Positions 32,165-39,422 are shown, counted from the first letter of the stretch. The stretch is DNA of 51,126 bases from DASSWG01 sp041689995 (GCA_041689995.1 JBDNFD010000071.1:1-51126), one strand, 5' to 3'. Notes: generated by a model from the sequence alone, not told the origin. Numbers and translations are program-made.

Positions 32165-32964
32165 AAAAAAATGCTAAAATGGAAAAAGAATTTAATAATA
32201 ACTGGGCGATCATTTTGGGTGGAAGCAGTGGTTTGGGATTAGCCTCCGCAAAAAAATTAGCACAACATGGCATGAATATTATCAGTATTCATCGAAGTAG
32301 AAAAAGTGATTTACAAGAAATTGAGACAGTTTACAATGAAATAAGAAATGCCAAAACCCAAATTTTGTCTTTTAATATAGACGCATTGAATGTTGAAAAG
32401 AGAAAGGCAACACTTTCTGAAATCTCCAAAAAAATACCGAAAGCAAGTGTTAAATTATTGTTGCACAGTATCTCAAAAGGAAATTTAAAACCAATGTTGG
32501 GAAATGAACCCACCTTGAAGCACGACGATTTTGTATTGACCATCGAAGCCATGGGAGTCAGTTTATATGATTGGACAAAAAGTGTTTTTGAATCTAATTT
32601 ATTTTCAGAAAACGCTCGAATCATTGCTTTTACAAGCGAAGGAAATTCGCGTGCATGGAAAAATTACGCAGCGGTTTCTGCGGCAAAAGCTACCTTGGAA
32701 GCCATCACCCGAAATATGGCGCTAGAGTTTGCTCCACATAAAATTACCGCAAATTGTATTCAAGCAGGAATGACAGAAACCAATTCTTTCAAGATGATTC
32801 CCGGAAATGAGAAATTAAAGCAAAACGCCTTGAAACGCAATCCAAATAAGCGGCTCACGCAACCCGAAGACATCGCAAATGCGGTCTATTTGTTATGTAA
32901 GGAAGAGGCAAACTGGATTAACGGAACTATCATAAAAGTGGATGGTGGGGAAAGTTTACAGTAG
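32158..32964 (+). CDS. FabL-type short-chain dehydrogenase (enoyl-ACP reductase-like)
   Basis: The 268-residue SDR has the cofactor loop GGSSGLGLASAKKLA and an active site Tyr170-x6-Lys177 (NYAAVSAAKATLEA). The six-residue gap is the mark of enoyl-ACP reductases rather than ketoreductases (Y-x3-K), and the C-terminal half closely follows FabL of Bacillus (LEAITRNMALEFAPHKITAN ... TIIKVDGGESL). It would saturate the acyl chain. The first ATG overlaps the T3PKS end by 7 bp; a second ATG at 32179 avoids overlap and may be the true start. Confidence 0.85.
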   Translation: MVEKNAKMEKEFNNNWAIILGGSSGLGLASAKKLAQHGMNIISIHRSRKSDLQEIETVYNEIRNAKTQILSFNIDALNVEKRKATLSEISKKIPKASVKLLLHSISKGNLKPMLGNEPTLKHDDFVLTIEAMGVSLYDWTKSVFESNLFSENARIIAFTSEGNSRAWKNYAAVSAAKATLEAITRNMALEFAPHKITANCIQAGMTETNSFKMIPGNEKLKQNALKRNPNKRLTQPEDIANAVYLLCKEEANWINGTIIKVDGGESLQ

Positions 32965-33007
32965 AAATATTCGATTAATTAAGTATAAATGAACTAGTTT
33001 TAAGTTG

Positions 33008-33454
33008 ATGATTTCCGAAGAAATAATTTCAAAATTACCATTTTCCCAACCCTTTTTGTTCGTGGATGAAATCGAGTCCATTTCTGAAAATGGCGTTCGG
33101 GGAAATTATACTTTTCCGGCAGATAGTTTTTTCTATAAAGGTCATTTTGAAAACAATCCAGTTACTCCAGGAGTGATTTTGACAGAATGCTTGGCACAAA
33201 TCGGACTGGTTTCTTTGGGGATTTTTTTATTGGGGAATAATGTAGCAACCAACGAAAATCCTCCTTTTCAAATTGCCTTAAGTTCCACCAAAATGGAGTT
33301 TTATCATCCCGTTTTCCCCAGTGAAAAAGTAATTGTCGTTTCCGAAAAAATATATTTTCGGTTTAATAAATTGAAATGCTCCGTAAAAATGTATGATGAA
33401 AAAGAGAAAATGCTGTGTAGTGGGGAAATTTCTGGAATGATGAAACAAATATGA
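33008..33454 (+). CDS. FabZ-like 3-hydroxyacyl-ACP dehydratase
   Basis: A single hotdog-fold protein of 148 residues from the ATG at 33008 (the frame opens one codon earlier at a TTG). The catalytic His46 and Glu60 lie in YKGHFENNPVTPGVILTECLAQIG, the FabZ signature GHF-x3-P-x2-PG-x8-QxG with Glu. It would dehydrate 3-hydroxyacyl-ACP in the starter chain made by this cluster. It is a second FabZ-like gene beyond the one expected in the essential lipid pathway elsewhere. Confidence 0.88.
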   Translation: MISEEIISKLPFSQPFLFVDEIESISENGVRGNYTFPADSFFYKGHFENNPVTPGVILTECLAQIGLVSLGIFLLGNNVATNENPPFQIALSSTKMEFYHPVFPSEKVIVVSEKIYFRFNKLKCSVKMYDEKEKMLCSGEISGMMKQI

Positions 33455-33500
33455 ATTTTGAATTTATTTTTAAATCGACTTATATCTAACGATTAATTGA

Positions 33501-34772
33501 ATGAAAAACCGAGTTGTCATTACGGGTTTGGGCGTAGTTTCGCCAAATGGAACCGGAATTCCGAAATTTACCGAAGCGATCCGAAAGGGGAAAAGCGGAA
33601 TACGTTTTTACCAAGAACTGGCAGATTTGAATTTTGGTTGCCAAATAGGAGGGAAGCCCGAAATTTCCATTGAGAAATTAGAGGAATATTTCACATCCTT
33701 AGAACTGAAAGATTTGAACGCCAGCGGAATAAAATATGGTGTTATTGCAGGAATTGACGCTTGGAAAGATGCGAATCTTCCACTTAACCAAGAAATTTCA
33801 GATCCTGACAGCGGGATAATTTTCGGCACCGGCATTTTGGGAGTGGACAAATTCCGGGAAGCAATCTTGAAAATCGATGCAGGAAACGTCCGCCGTTTGG
33901 GAAGCACCTCCGTAATCCAAACCATGGCGAGCGGAATCAGTGCTTTTTTGAACTCAAAATTGGGTTGCGGAAATCAGGTTACCACCAATTCTTCGGCTTG
34001 CGTCACCGGAACAGAGGCAGTGCTGATGGGATTCGAACGTATTAAAAACGGACAAGCAAAACGCATGCTTGTGGGAAGTTGTGGCGATTCCGGACCATAC
34101 GTTTGGGGCGGCTTCGATGCGCTACGCATTTTACCGCGGAAATATAATGACGATCCAGAAAAAGCTTCCCGCCCGATGAGCGCCAGCCCCACAGGGTTTG
34201 TTCCCGGAAGTGGGGCAGGGGCATTGATTCTGGAGAGTTTGGAAAGCGCACAAAAACGGAACGCAACGATTTATGCGGAAATTCTGGGAGGATGCGTCAA
34301 CAGTGGCGGACAAAGAAACGGGGGAAGTATGACTGCTTCCAACAACCAAGCCGTGCAACAGTGCATTCGGGAAGCGGTTCAGATTTCTGAAATTTCTCTG
34401 GGGGAAATCGATGCTATCAATGGGCATTTGACAGCCACTGGGAACGATCCTATCGAGATTGCAAATTGGAAAACCGGTTTGGGTTTAGAGCGGGAAAATT
34501 TTCCGTACATAAATTCTTTAAAAGGAATGACGGGACATTGTTTATCGGCCGCTGGAAGCATAGAATGCGTGGCTTCGATTTTGCAGCTCAAAGAAGGATT
34601 CCTATTCGGAAATCTAAATTGTGAAGACCTTAATCCTGAAATTATAAAATTGATCCCCACCGAAAAAATCCCACAAAAAACCATCAATTTTTCCCCAAGA
34701 ATAATTGCCAAAGCAAGTTTTGGTTTTGGTGATGTGAACGCCTGTGTGATTTTCAAGAAATGGGGAATTTAA
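33501..34772 (+). CDS. Beta-ketoacyl-ACP synthase (FabF-like, cluster-specific)
   Basis: The 423-residue condensing enzyme has Cys167 (NSSACVTGTEA), His309 (INGHLTATGNDPIE) and Lys341/His346 (LKGMTGHCLSAAGS). The motifs deviate from primary FabF (NAHGTST becomes NGHLTAT; KSxxGH becomes KGMTGH), which suggests a specialised KAS. With the ACP, dehydratase and enoyl reductase it can extend an acyl chain. No ketoreductase gene is in the cluster, so FabG may be borrowed. Confidence 0.9.
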   Translation: MKNRVVITGLGVVSPNGTGIPKFTEAIRKGKSGIRFYQELADLNFGCQIGGKPEISIEKLEEYFTSLELKDLNASGIKYGVIAGIDAWKDANLPLNQEISDPDSGIIFGTGILGVDKFREAILKIDAGNVRRLGSTSVIQTMASGISAFLNSKLGCGNQVTTNSSACVTGTEAVLMGFERIKNGQAKRMLVGSCGDSGPYVWGGFDALRILPRKYNDDPEKASRPMSASPTGFVPGSGAGALILESLESAQKRNATIYAEILGGCVNSGGQRNGGSMTASNNQAVQQCIREAVQISEISLGEIDAINGHLTATGNDPIEIANWKTGLGLERENFPYINSLKGMTGHCLSAAGSIECVASILQLKEGFLFGNLNCEDLNPEIIKLIPTEKIPQKTINFSPRIIAKASFGFGDVNACVIFKKWGI

Positions 34773-34823
34773 AGTTCTTTCCTTACTTTAATAACTATAT
34801 TTACATTCTTCAGAAACTTTTCT

Positions 34824-35078
34824 ATGGAACAAGAAAAAATTCAAGTCCGATTAAAATCCATCATTAAAAATTATTTGCCTGAAGATGTTTCCGAAGATGA
34901 GATAAACCTCGAAAGCAATTTGACCCAGGAATTAAATATTAACTCGGCAAACATGGTCGATGTGGCGTTGGATGTGGAAGATGAATTTGACATCACACTC
35001 GAAAATGTGGATTTAGAGAAAATGCAGAGCGTAAAAACTGCGGTGGAAATCATTCGAGCTAAGCTTTCTGAAAAATGA
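34824..35078 (+). CDS. Acyl carrier protein, cluster-specific
   Basis: This 84-residue acidic four-helix protein has the phosphopantetheine site at Ser41 in NINSANMVDV; the usual D-S-L reads N-S-A here. The flanking DVALDVEDEFDITL matches helix II/III of ACPs. Its place at the end of the cluster, 51 bp after the ketosynthase, points to a dedicated carrier rather than the housekeeping AcpP. It needs a holo-ACP synthase from elsewhere. Confidence 0.9.
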   Translation: MEQEKIQVRLKSIIKNYLPEDVSEDEINLESNLTQELNINSANMVDVALDVEDEFDITLENVDLEKMQSVKTAVEIIRAKLSEK

Positions 35079-35131
35079 CCGAGCGATCAGAAATGTCTTT
35101 TCCAAGCTATTCACAGATAAAATGGATAGCG

Positions 35132-35233
35132 TTATCCACCAAACATGCCGCCAAGTTTATCTTTTATTCCTCCTTGGTCGCCTCCACCATCTTTGAAAAA
35201 AGAATCTACCTGCCCAGCCATTCCCGGGGGCAT
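35132..35233 (-). CDS. Possible small Gly-rich protein or gene remnant
   Basis: From the ATG at 35233 a 33-codon frame reads MPPGMAGQVDSFFKDGG ... GIKDKLGGMFGG and stops. Its composition looks like coding sequence more than the opposite strand does, and it is preceded by ATCATATAGAGCCAAAAAAA, akin to the dispersed element. It may be a mini-gene or the C-terminus of a larger gene cut off by repeats. No family recognised. Confidence 0.35.
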   Translation of the reverse strand: MPPGMAGQVDSFFKDGGGDQGGIKDKLGGMFGG

Positions 35234-35410
35234 TTTTTTTGGCTCTATATGATTTCTGGTAGGTTTTAAATGATAATTGTATATTGTTTAATGTTTAATG
35301 CATAGTTTCTTACGTATTGAAAATAGGATGATTTGAGGATTGCGAACTTTTCGGAAAATAGTGAGATATCAATGGTTAAAAGGATTAACCGCAAAGCGCA
35401 CAAAGAAAAA

Positions 35411-35431
35411 CGCAAAGTACACAAAGAAAAT
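35411..35431 (+). repeat. Dispersed 21-bp CGCAAAG repeat, copy 2
   Basis: Identical to 5979-5999. A shorter unit GCAAAGCGCACAAAGAAAAA directly precedes it (35391-35410). Confidence 0.75.
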
Positions 35432-35462
35432 ATACCGGGGAAGAAATGAAATTTGATTAATC

Positions 35463-35580
35463 CAATCGTTTTAAAAGGAAATTATTTTACCCGCTCAAAA
35501 TCATATAGAGCATTTTCTCTTTTAAAAAATTGGCCACTAACTGAACGATATTCAAAAAAAAATCACCTTCCAATTTGGAA
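35463..35580 (+). repeat. Dispersed element with TTTACCC/CATATAGA module, copy B
   Basis: 35463-35510 match 6179-6226 in 44 of 48 positions. The block TTCCAATTTGGAA at 35568-35580 also occurs in copy A, but the spacing between blocks is longer here (57 against 16 bp), so the two copies differ by an indel. Confidence 0.75.
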
Positions 35581-35632
35581 ATTGTTCATTTTTGCAAGAT
35601 AGAAGTTTACCTCGAAAACAGTCCTACGGGAT

Positions 35633-36484
35633 TTAGTGGGATTCCAACGAGAAAAGCCGATCAAAAAATTCTGTTTTTTTAATTTCTGCCGGCGACAAAA
35701 TGGCCTTCTTCTCAACGTGCACAAACCCCATAAACTTAAAATAACGTTCAAAAGTACGCGTGGCATAACACCGAAAACACTTGTCAGCTTCTTGTTTAAG
35801 ATAAGGAAAGGCCTTAAAATATTTTTTGGCATAAAAATGGGCCGATCTTTTTTCGTTTCCATAGTTTTTGAGCAGGAACAAGCTGAACCCCGGATTTACC
35901 TTGCCAATATTTTCAGATTCGTAGCCATCGTAATACGCCCAATTGAATTTATAGAGAAGAACCGTTAGAATTTCGTTAAGGATGAAATTACCATTACTTG
36001 CGTGGTTTTCCCCTTTTTTGGTCAGGCTGAGCTTTCCATTTCTTTTTTTGGCCAAAGTGCTCATCTCGAGCCAAAGGTGCGTGATGCTAATTTCTATGGC
36101 ATCGCTTTCTTTTTGGAGTTTACTAATGCCATTTTCTATCATGTAATTTTTCAAATAGCCAAAATCATAGATTTCCTTGACTAATTTGGTAGGCAAGGTG
36201 CCGGTTTTGGTGAGCTTTATTTGCTTTCCTCCTTTCATCATATCGATAAGGAAACGCACCTGCAGCAGCAACAGACAGTTTTTTAATTCTTCTTCCGAAA
36301 GTTTGTTCATCACTAACGGATTTTCCCCCTTGGGGAAATCATACTGCAAGCCTTGCATTTGCAAAGGCAAAAGTCCCTCAAAAGCACGCAGTCCCCTTTT
36401 ATTATGGGCGTTTGCCCTCTTTTGCAATTCCTTATTGATATCGTCCAGACTATCAAAACCTTCCAGGCCATCGAGATTAATCAT
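35633..36484 (-). CDS. Protein of unknown function (283 aa), resembling the C-terminal part of PRiA4_ORF3-type proteins
   Basis: A soluble, Lys-rich, mostly helical protein without signal peptide. The stretch GKQIKLTKTGTLPTKLVKEIYDFGYL (about 85-110) recalls a winged-helix-like segment that follows PRiA4_ORF3 domains in some longer proteins; this is from memory and weak. Two cysteines occur close together (KCFRCYATRTFERYFKFMGF) near the C-terminus. It follows the 177-residue gene by 24 bp on the same strand and is probably cotranscribed. No firm function. Confidence 0.6.
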   Translation of the reverse strand: MINLDGLEGFDSLDDINKELQKRANAHNKRGLRAFEGLLPLQMQGLQYDFPKGENPLVMNKLSEEELKNCLLLLQVRFLIDMMKGGKQIKLTKTGTLPTKLVKEIYDFGYLKNYMIENGISKLQKESDAIEISITHLWLEMSTLAKKRNGKLSLTKKGENHASNGNFILNEILTVLLYKFNWAYYDGYESENIGKVNPGFSLFLLKNYGNEKRSAHFYAKKYFKAFPYLKQEADKCFRCYATRTFERYFKFMGFVHVEKKAILSPAEIKKTEFFDRLFSLESH

Positions 36485-36508
36485 GTTTCGCTGTTTTAAT
36501 CAAGTTTA

Positions 36509-37042
36509 TTATAAATGTTCATTTTCATTGTCTTCTTCATTCAACTCATCCAAAAGCTCATCTAAAGACGTCGTGTTATTTTGTTTTTCTTCTTCAGTCA
36601 TCATTTTATAGTCCTCCACCGTTTTTTTGAGACTGTTGAGGTCTTCTTGGATGTCTTCTTCGGCAAAACCCACAAAGGTCATTTCGTAAAGACAATGGGC
36701 AATGATTTCCAGTCCTGAAAAATCATCTAAACTTACTTTGCTGATTTCCATACCCAACCATAGATTCCATGGAGTAAATTCTATGGCTTGCGAAAATTTT
36801 TCATCCTCATTTTTAGGACGATTGTACGTTCCCGAAACATTCACATATTTTTCTCCGTCAAAGTTATCTTTTTCATTGGAAATAACAATCGTCATATCGG
36901 TTTCTTCGGGATTCATCATCAGCAATTTTTCAAACACAGTTTCGTAGCCCTCCATATTATTTTCTTCATCGGGATATAATTCCAACAATATTGAGGCAAT
37001 ACTTAGCCAGGCATTTGTTTGTACCAGTTGTTTAAAAATCAT
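36509..37042 (-). CDS. Acidic protein of unknown function (DUF6557-like)
   Basis: The 177-residue protein starts MIFKQLVQTNAWLSIASILLELYPDEENN, which fits the DUF6557 pattern (N..W..V...L..LYP.....GY..V...L). Other conserved-looking pieces are ETDMTIVISNE, EFTPWNLWLGMEIS and LEIIAHCLYEMTFVGFAEEDI. The last 45 residues are strongly acidic and disordered. It heads a two-gene unit with the 283-residue gene. No activity is known for the family. Confidence 0.65.
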   Translation of the reverse strand: MIFKQLVQTNAWLSIASILLELYPDEENNMEGYETVFEKLLMMNPEETDMTIVISNEKDNFDGEKYVNVSGTYNRPKNEDEKFSQAIEFTPWNLWLGMEISKVSLDDFSGLEIIAHCLYEMTFVGFAEEDIQEDLNSLKKTVEDYKMMTEEEKQNNTTSLDELLDELNEEDNENEHL

Positions 37043-37593
37043 AACTATCTACGCTTATGGTTCGGTTTTTTTATGCTATCATATAACTTCATGTAACTCA
37101 TTAAAATCGATCAATAAAATTTCACGCAAAGTCCAAAATAAGAAAAACGCAAAGACCGCAAAATAAAACTTTGTTGCTTTGCGCTCTCGGCGTAAAATTT
37201 TGCGGCCTTAGCGTGAAACAAATCCAAAAATCATGTAATAACAACCTTCAGCATTTAAACCAAAGTTACCCATTTTGATGTTCGGTCGCAAGACCGTGGG
37301 AACGCTATGTCGAAAACAGTGGGCAATTAAATTCAATTCCGTCAAAAATAAGAAATGATAGCGTTGCATGTTAGCGAATACATCGCATTTTAGGGAATTG
37401 ATTGTATATTGTGACGCAAAAATCCGCGCTACCGCCGCTAAATATGTATAGCGTATCACTGAAATCTTCCGAAAAATCAACTATTTGATTTTTATTGAAA
37501 AACAACGTATTGAGGATTAGTCTTTAAATAAGGGCTGTTGAATTTCCGAAGATAAACTTTCATAGAAAAAACCCGATTTTTCAAAGTTTTACC

Positions 37594-37620
37594 ACACATC
37601 GACATCAAATGGCGATGTGT
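37594..37620. promoter_or_regulatory. 27-bp near-perfect palindrome, likely operator of the WYL regulator
   Basis: ACACATCG-A-CAT-CAA-ATG-G-CGATGTGT: eleven of twelve arm positions pair. It ends 5 bp before the TACCTTTG promoter element and 29 bp before the ATG at 37650, a good place for autoregulation or ligand-controlled repression. Confidence 0.65.
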
Positions 37621-37625
37621 CTTGT

Positions 37626-37633
37626 TACCTTTG
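37626..37633 (+). promoter_or_regulatory. TAnnTTTG -7 element for the WYL gene
   Basis: TACCTTTG matches the consensus exactly and lies 16 bp before the ATG, directly after the 27-bp palindrome. Confidence 0.6.
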
Positions 37634-37649
37634 AAAAATACATCTGAAC

Positions 37650-38570
37650 ATGGCAAACTATCAAATCATTAAACGGCTGGAAACCATTGTACATTTATTG
37701 AATAGTTTCCCCAATCGTCCAAAAAAAGAACTCATGCAACGCTTACAGAACGATTACGAGATTCCGGTAACTGCACGAACTTTGGAACGGGATTTTAAAG
37801 CCCTGGACACCGATTTTGGCATCGAACTCGTTTACAATCGGGAATGCAATGGGTATGCTTTGCATGAGCAAGATGAAGAACGGGCAGCGGCATTCCTGAA
37901 ATTTATGGCTTTGGTCCATATGGGTGAACTTTTTAAGCAAGGCCTACAAGAATTCAAGGATTTACAGGAAGTTGTCTCCTTGGAAGATGATCCTCGTTTT
38001 CGCGGTGTCCAGTTAGTGCAGCCCATTCTTCTCGCTATCAAGCAAAAACGGAAGATTGTTTTCACACACGAAAATTATAGTAAAAATACATTCAAGAAAT
38101 ATGAAATTAGTCCGTTTCAACTTAAAGAATACCTGAATCGTTGGTATGCGGTGGGTGTCCCACAAGGGGAACACCATATTAAAACTTTCGGGCTAGACCG
38201 GATGGATGCATTTGAAATTACCGGGCTTTCTTCATTGCAACGTGAAGATTATGAAAGCCAGCTTGGAAAATTCCGTGATATTATCGGCTTAGATTACGAT
38301 GCCGCTGAAAATCCGGAAACGATTGAACTGCGCGTAAGCCCACATCAATATAAATACTTGGAAAGTCTTCCGCTGCACCGCAGCCAGGAAAAGATTGGCA
38401 TTGCTGAAAATAAATGGGTACGGGTGGAACTCCACCTGATCATCAACTACGAATTCAAAATGCAACTGTTCAAATTAAGCGACCAAGTGGAAGTGGTTTC
38501 CCCCAATTGGTTGCGACAGAAAGTCAAAGACATTTTAAAACAAACCTTAAAATTATATAATGATGAATAA
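37650..38570 (+). CDS. WYL-domain transcriptional regulator (YafY type)
   Basis: The 306-residue protein has an N-terminal DeoR-like winged helix (about 5-65, KELMQRLQNDYEIPVTARTLERDFKALDTDFGIEL), a WYL domain (about 125-200, with RKIVFTHENYSKNTFKKYEISPFQL, YLNRWYAVGVPQG and TFGLDRMDAFEI) and a C-terminal WCX part. WYL proteins sense ligands, possibly nucleic acid ends or nucleotides, and often control defence or DNA-repair loci. It overlaps the HIRAN gene by 11 bp, so both are one transcript. The cas operon starts 0.9 kb downstream in the same direction. Confidence 0.92.
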   Translation: MANYQIIKRLETIVHLLNSFPNRPKKELMQRLQNDYEIPVTARTLERDFKALDTDFGIELVYNRECNGYALHEQDEERAAAFLKFMALVHMGELFKQGLQEFKDLQEVVSLEDDPRFRGVQLVQPILLAIKQKRKIVFTHENYSKNTFKKYEISPFQLKEYLNRWYAVGVPQGEHHIKTFGLDRMDAFEITGLSSLQREDYESQLGKFRDIIGLDYDAAENPETIELRVSPHQYKYLESLPLHRSQEKIGIAENKWVRVELHLIINYEFKMQLFKLSDQVEVVSPNWLRQKVKDILKQTLKLYNDE

Positions 38571-38904
38571 GAAAGGCAACAAACCTGCAAAGGAACATTT
38601 AGCACATTTCAACATCGCTGGTTTCACCTATTACGATGGTTCTGAAGCCTTCCCCGAACTGAAAATGGGTCAGGAATTGGACATTGCTTTAGATACAGAG
38701 AACAAATTTGACAACCGCGCGGTCATGATTTCCTACAAAGATTGGAAACTGGGCTATGTTCCCCGCAGTGACAACAGGATTATCTATAAGCTGCTTCGGA
38801 CGAACGTTACCAATATCGTTTTGCGCATTCAACGCTTGGACGGAACCGAACATCCTGAAGCGCAAGTGCAAGTGGTGGCGCATTTGGAAGGAAGCCCCTC
38901 CTAA
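38560..38904 (+). CDS. HIRAN-domain protein
   Basis: The 114-residue protein is essentially one HIRAN domain: FNIAGFTYYDGSEAFPELKMG, LDTENKFDNRAVMISYKDWK and LGYVPRSDN. HIRAN domains bind 3' ends of single-stranded DNA and occur in repair helicases; stand-alone forms often sit beside WYL regulators. The start overlaps the WYL gene (ATGATGAAT). The last residues (EGSPS) are encoded by the start of a REP-like hairpin element, so the native C-terminus may have been altered by it. Confidence 0.88.
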   Translation: MMNKKGNKPAKEHLAHFNIAGFTYYDGSEAFPELKMGQELDIALDTENKFDNRAVMISYKDWKLGYVPRSDNRIIYKLLRTNVTNIVLRIQRLDGTEHPEAQVQVVAHLEGSPS

Positions 38905-38928
38905 ATCCTCCCCCAAATGGGGAGGACT
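38895..38928. repeat. REP-like element with CCTCCCC hairpin
   Basis: CCCCTCCTAAATCCTCCCCC followed by AAATGGGGAGGACTTT. The stem CCTCCCC (38907-38913)/GGGGAGG (38919-38925) is perfect. This string type recurs widely between Bacteroidota genes. It overlaps the HIRAN stop codon. Confidence 0.65.
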
Positions 38929-39065
38929 TTGAAAAATATTTGAATAAATTTTCACGGAATGTGGAAAACCGTAAAATATACTATTTAAGGTGTTTTAACT
39001 TTGGACAGGAGAAAGAAGAATGGGATTTTAAACCTTTAAAAATGAACAATATAAAATCAAATATT

Positions 39066-39212
39066 ATGGCAGTTAAACATATACCAACAGGAATTGTTCA
39101 CAGCGGAAGTAAAGGCGGGAGAACAGGTTGTGGGGAGAGCACAAATGAGCATGCTACGCATTGGATAAACACCAGTGAAAGGGTGGATTGTGGGAAAAAT
39201 GGGTGTAAGTAA
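39066..39212 (+). CDS. Small Cys/His-containing protein, unknown function
   Basis: The 48-residue frame starts at ATG 39066 (MAVKHIPTGIVHSG); an ATG at 39042 would add eight residues. It has three cysteines (22, 42, 47) and several histidines (5, 12, 29, 32) in TGCGESTNEHATHW and RVDCGKNGCK, a set that could bind one zinc ion. Short proteins of this type (GxTxCG...N..HW....C.KNGCK) are, as I recall, seen in other Flavobacteria, so it is probably a real gene. It is downstream of HIRAN and likely in that transcript. Confidence 0.6.
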   Translation: MAVKHIPTGIVHSGSKGGRTGCGESTNEHATHWINTSERVDCGKNGCK

Positions 39213-39217
39213 AAAGA

Positions 39218-39293
39218 ACCCCCGCCGGGACTTGAATCCGGTAGTCTCCTACTTGGAATGTAGGCGCTTTTTCCGTTTAAGCTATTCGGGGGT
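39218..39293 (-). tRNA. tRNA-Gly(TCC)-like element, degenerate
   Basis: On the minus strand a cloverleaf can be drawn: acceptor ACCCCCG/CGGGGGT (7 bp), D-stem GCTT/AAGC, anticodon stem CCTAC/GTAGG with loop ATTCCAA (anticodon TCC), T-arm CCGGA-TTCAAGT-CCCGG. Defects are visible: four rather than two bases join acceptor and D-stem, one T-stem pair is mismatched, and no CCA is encoded. It is followed by a T-run. It could be a poorly functional, divergent or pseudo tRNA, perhaps marking a former integration site. Confidence 0.5.
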
Positions 39294-39422
39294 GTGTTTT
39301 ACAATCCGAGTTAAAAGTGGAGAGACCAATAAATACTTCTCTAATGTTTCAAACCGATTTTTTTGGAGTGCACAAATATAAAAAATAAATTGATAAAAAC
39401 TTCTCTAATTAAATTTTTTCAT

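Larger units (their letters stand above)
35079..35632. other. Repeat-rich intergenic region between convergent gene groups
   Basis: It holds a possible 33-residue gene (35132-35233, minus), several CGCAAAG repeats (35391-35431) and the second copy of the dispersed 48-bp element (35463-35510) with its TTCCAATTTGGAA block (35568-35580). Confidence 0.65.
37043..37649. other. 607-bp divergent intergenic region
   Basis: It contains CGCAAAG-type repeat remnants (about 37120-37215) and, at the right, the palindrome and promoter element of the WYL gene. No coding frame is convincing; a 90-codon minus-strand frame at 37208-37480 crosses repeat sequence and has no protein-like composition. Confidence 0.6.

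Noticed and set aside
35075..35269. 64-codon plus-strand frame overlapping the ACP stop by ATGA
   Set aside because: Despite the tidy overlap, composition is poor and the opposite strand reads more like protein; no family recognised.
36177..36611. 144-codon plus-strand frame rich in Ser and Phe
   Set aside because: It is antisense across the 3' and 5' parts of two convincing minus-strand genes; Ser/Phe richness is the usual shadow of Lys/Glu-rich coding.
37208..37480. 90-codon minus-strand frame
   Set aside because: It starts within REP-like sequence, lacks recognisable motifs and would not have a promoter.
38940..39065. TTG-started extension of the Cys mini-protein
   Set aside because: The extension overlaps repeat-like DNA and ATG 39066 or 39042 fits better.
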